NCBI GenBank assembly: GCA_050952125.1
Contig: JBMNKK010000004.1
Location: 1 to 64,000 of the forward strand
Direction: 5' to 3'
Source: UBA3951 sp050952125
GTDB lineage: Bacteria > Bacillota > Sulfobacillia > Fermentithermobacillales > Fermentithermobacillaceae
DNA length: 64,000 bases
Of the stretch, positions 61,362 to 64,000 are shown one piece after another. The translations under genes and the position numbers were made by a program. The notes beneath the pieces were generated by a model, which was not told the DNA's origin, ran no database searches, and saw only the letters and a list, made by a program, of their open reading frames with translations. How positions within the stretch are numbered: the stretch's first letter is position 1; each line of letters begins with the position of its first letter.

Positions 61362-63479
61362 CTACTTCGACTTTTGCTCGGGATACTCTATCCTCGTGTG
61401 GAAGATGCCCGCGAGCACCTTGGTAAATGTCTCTATGATAATATCCAGTTCCTTGAGCGTGAGGTCAGAGCGATCCAACTGGTGGTCAAACAACCGGTCG
61501 TTCACCATTTTCCGCACAAGTGACTCTATCCTGGCCGGAGTGGGCTTCGCTATCGACCTCGTAGCCGCCTCCACTCCGTCGGCCAGCATGACCACAGCAG
61601 TCTCTTTAGAGCCCGGCCTTGGTCCCTCGTACCGGAAATCCCACTCCTCGGGCCCCCTTGAGTCCTTAGCGTTCTCGGCGGCCTTGTTGTAGAAGAACGA
61701 CGCCAGCATGGTCCCATGGTGTTCAGCAATAAAGTCGCGAATCACCGCGGGGACTTTGTGCTGAATGGCCAACTCCAACCCATCTTTCACGTGGGAAGTT
61801 ATGACCGTAGCCGATAAAGTCGGGCTCATCTTGTCGTGGGGGTTATCCATCCCTTGTATCTGGTTCTCGGTGAAGAAGTAAGGCCTCTTGATCTTGCCTA
61901 CATCGTGATAGTAAGAGCCAACTCTCGCGAGAAGGCTGTCTGCACCTATGGCCATAGCGGCAGCCTCTGCCAAATTGGCTACCATTATGCTGTGGTGGTA
62001 GGTGCCGGGAGCCTCCAAGAGGAGCCGGTGCAAAAGCGGGTGCTCGGGGTTTGACAGCTCCAGAAGTTTGATCGGCGTGATTATGCCGAACGCAGCCTCA
62101 AACAGAGGCAATAGGCCTACCGCCAGGACGGCCGAGACAGGGCCGCTCAAGACGACCATCAACATGTCGCGCCAGGATAGGATATCGTCCAGCGGTACGG
62201 TGCCGGTCAGGCCCAATCCGATATACGTGCCGATGTTGGCGAAGGTGACCATGAACCCGGCCCGGATGAGGTGCATCCTGTTCCACTCGGAACCGATGGC
62301 AAGTGAAGCCATAAGGCCTCCTGCCAGTGAAAGCGCCATATACCGGACGTCGAAGCCGGTCACCGTTCCCGTCACCATGGTCAGGACAGCGGCAAACAGA
62401 GCACCGAACCGGCGGTCAAACAGCGTTGAAGCAAGGAGTACTCCGGTGGCGACCGGGATGAGGAACCCCGAGAACGCAGCCACACCTTGGATGACGACTA
62501 CGCTGACTATCAATACCGAGGCTAATACGGCGATCTTGTCGGACTTGAACACATCGGGATGGTGGATCCGGAGATAACCCCACAGGACCCCGAGGACCAA
62601 TACCGACATGAGCAGTGCTCCCGCAACGGCAGAAAAGCGCAGCGGCGAGCCGACCATACCCAACTCAACCAAGATCGCCATCTGATCCTCGGTGACGATA
62701 TCGCCCTCGCGGACGATGAACTGCCCCCGCCTGATGCGAACCGGCTCAACCGCCTCTACCGCGCTCCGGCGTTCCCTCTCGGTCCGTTCCTGGTTGAGGA
62801 CCCAGTTCGGCTTGAGGTTCTTGGCGACAAACGACGCCATGACTTTGGATATCTGGGCGGGAAGATCATTGTCCAGCGTTAGCCGGCCGATCATGTTGTC
62901 CAATTCCGCCGCCAAGTTCTCTGACTTGATGCCCGCAGAGAGGCCTTCGTCAAGGACCGTCGTCAACAAGGATGCCGCGCGATCGAGTATGTCGGGCTGA
63001 GCGGCCGTAACCGCGATGATGTCTGCATCGGACGCGCTTTCACTGAGGTAAGGACGGAGGGTTCCGATAATCTCCTGAGTGGTAGGCGTACCGGCCTGCA
63101 GTTCGGCAACTGCCCTCCTAAAATCCGCTACCTGCACCTTGAGATCGGCTAAGACCTTGGGATCCTTCTCCCACTGCTCAGACACGTTTGCCGCGGCTTC
63201 CTCACGGAGCCTGTCCGTGGCCGCGGTATCAATAATCTCCCTGGGGGCTTTGACGTCAATAGGCGAGACATCGCCTGCTACAACACGTATCTGCTGCGGC
63301 ATCAGAGAGATCAGAAAGACCGTTGTAACCACAAGAAACGTCACGCTGACCCACGCGATCTCCCGCCGGGCAGCGCTCATCTTCAAAAGGACCGACCGGA
63401 GCGTGATAGGCTCCGCGACCTTCGCCTTTGTATCCTTTGCAGGCTTGTGCTGCACTATCTCTTTGGCTCCTCTGTCCAA
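61362..63479 (-). CDS. pgpH: Cyclic-di-AMP phosphodiesterase PgpH (7TMR-HD family)
   Basis: 705 residues. It degrades cyclic di-AMP at the inner face of the membrane. An N-terminal helix (AWVSVTFLVVTTVFLISLM) precedes a ~220-residue extracellular 7TMR-HDED domain (ISPIDVKAPREIIDTAATD-like start, ending RRGQFIVREGDIVTEDQ). Seven membrane helices follow, then a cytoplasmic HD domain: LLEAPGTYHHSIMVANLAEAA, GSYYHDVGKIKRPYFFTENQ, ITSHVKDGLELA, FIAEHHGT and VVMLADGVEAATRS. The TTG start overlaps phoH by 25 bases; a later GTG after AGAGGAG is possible. Confidence 0.95.
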   Translation of the reverse strand: MDRGAKEIVQHKPAKDTKAKVAEPITLRSVLLKMSAARREIAWVSVTFLVVTTVFLISLMPQQIRVVAGDVSPIDVKAPREIIDTAATDRLREEAAANVSEQWEKDPKVLADLKVQVADFRRAVAELQAGTPTTQEIIGTLRPYLSESASDADIIAVTAAQPDILDRAASLLTTVLDEGLSAGIKSENLAAELDNMIGRLTLDNDLPAQISKVMASFVAKNLKPNWVLNQERTERERRSAVEAVEPVRIRRGQFIVREGDIVTEDQMAILVELGMVGSPLRFSAVAGALLMSVLVLGVLWGYLRIHHPDVFKSDKIAVLASVLIVSVVVIQGVAAFSGFLIPVATGVLLASTLFDRRFGALFAAVLTMVTGTVTGFDVRYMALSLAGGLMASLAIGSEWNRMHLIRAGFMVTFANIGTYIGLGLTGTVPLDDILSWRDMLMVVLSGPVSAVLAVGLLPLFEAAFGIITPIKLLELSNPEHPLLHRLLLEAPGTYHHSIMVANLAEAAAMAIGADSLLARVGSYYHDVGKIKRPYFFTENQIQGMDNPHDKMSPTLSATVITSHVKDGLELAIQHKVPAVIRDFIAEHHGTMLASFFYNKAAENAKDSRGPEEWDFRYEGPRPGSKETAVVMLADGVEAATRSIAKPTPARIESLVRKMVNDRLFDHQLDRSDLTLKELDIIIETFTKVLAGIFHTRIEYPEQKSK

Positions 63480-64000
63480 CCGGTATTTTCGTACTTGTCG
63501 TATGCCCTAATGATCCTCGACACCAGTTCGTGACGGACAACATCCCTATCCGAAAGATACACGATGCCGATACCGGGAATATCCCTCAACACTACCCTGA
63601 CTTGCTCTAGACCCGAATAGGTTCCTTTCGGCAAGTCTATCTGCGTTATATCTCCGGTCACAACAGCCTTCGAATTGAGTCCCATGCGTGTGAGAAACAT
63701 CTTCATCTGCTCAGGCGTCGTGTTCTGAGCTTCGTCAAGGATAACAAAAGCCGATTCAAGGGTGCGCCCTCTCATATACGCCAGCGGCGCCACCTCGATG
63801 AGCCCTTTCTCCATGTACTTCTGAAACGTCTCGAGCCCCAACACATCGAATAATGCATCGTAAAGGGGCCTCAAATACGGATTGACCTTTTCCTGAATGT
63901 CGCCGGGCAGAAACCCCAACCTCTCGCCTGCCTCGACTGCGGGCCGGGTAAGGATTATGCGGTCAACCTCTTTCCGCTTGAACGAAGCCACCGCCATTGC
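63455..64000 (-). CDS. phoH: PhoH-family ATPase, C-terminal part (5' end outside the window)
   Basis: The last 181 codons are seen; the gene runs off the right edge. PhoH proteins are P-loop ATPases linked to RNA metabolism. The Walker A region lies outside. Seen: ASFKRKEVDRIILTRPAVEA, ERLGFLPGDIQEKVNPYLRP, VAPLAYMRGRTLESAFVILD, the Walker B region VILDEAQNTTPEQMKMFLTR, and SKAVVTGDITQIDLPKG. It heads the chain phoH-pgpH-ybeY-dgkA-recO by overlap and order. Confidence 0.96.
   Translation of the reverse strand, partial: AMAVASFKRKEVDRIILTRPAVEAGERLGFLPGDIQEKVNPYLRPLYDALFDVLGLETFQKYMEKGLIEVAPLAYMRGRTLESAFVILDEAQNTTPEQMKMFLTRMGLNSKAVVTGDITQIDLPKGTYSGLEQVRVVLRDIPGIGIVYLSDRDVVRHELVSRIIRAYDKYENTGWTEEPKR

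Overview
The window looks like a chromosomal segment of an uncultured, fairly GC-rich Gram-positive (Bacillota; clostridial or Moorella-like lineages). The evidence is the SLH-domain surface proteins, the gene order phoH-pgpH-ybeY-dgkA-recO-glyQ-glyS-ppdK-dgt-dnaG-rpoD and gap-pgk-tpiA-gpmI-eno-secG-smpB-ssrA, strong AGGAGG ribosome sites and frequent TTG/GTG starts. Almost every gene is on the minus strand.

Region 1 (1-6.8 kb) is an accessory island in decay. It holds the right part of an IS21-family element (istA with a frameshift, istB intact), a small unknown gene, a two-gene module on the minus strand and a tyrosine recombinase. The module encodes a single-pass membrane protein and, overlapping it by ATGA, a PIN-domain protein with a coiled coil and a C-terminal membrane anchor. 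All island genes except istB carry frameshifts (about seven in the PIN gene). The island ends at a partial tRNA-Pro(UGG) whose 3' half is intact, which looks like an integrase attachment site. I see no frameshift in the 57 kb beyond it.

Region 2 (6.9-24.9 kb) is a cell-surface locus: a DUF2442 protein, a 2704-residue secreted Ig-like protein and a 2272-residue SLH protein in one tight operon. Upstream of its putative promoter lie five 13-bp direct repeats, and next comes a MalT/LuxR-type ATPase regulator. Region 3 (25-34.6 kb) has a DUF1214 gene remnant, a polar amino-acid ABC transporter with a structured leader, an 893-residue SLH protein with tandem repeats, an orphan MEDS-PAS histidine kinase, a divergent methyltransferase, a CAP-domain secreted protein and an L,D-transpeptidase.

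Region 4 (34.9-41.9 kb) has marR, a UPF0316 membrane protein, rph, rdgB and yfcE in one cluster, then ssrA (tmRNA), a repeat-rich spacer with a perfect 20-bp hairpin, a plus-strand beta-propeller lipoprotein, smpB, an HD-domain protein and secG. Region 5 (41.9-49.2 kb) is a complete lower-glycolysis operon preceded by two half-size chrA genes. Region 6 (49.3-64 kb) is the macromolecular-synthesis and phoH region: rpoD, dnaG, dgt, ppdK, glyS, glyQ, a DUF4342 gene, recO, dgkA, ybeY, pgpH and the 3' end of phoH.

The most interesting unexplained parts are the decayed membrane-PIN module on the integrative island and the giant surface-protein operon with its 13-bp iterons and neighbouring MalT-like regulator.
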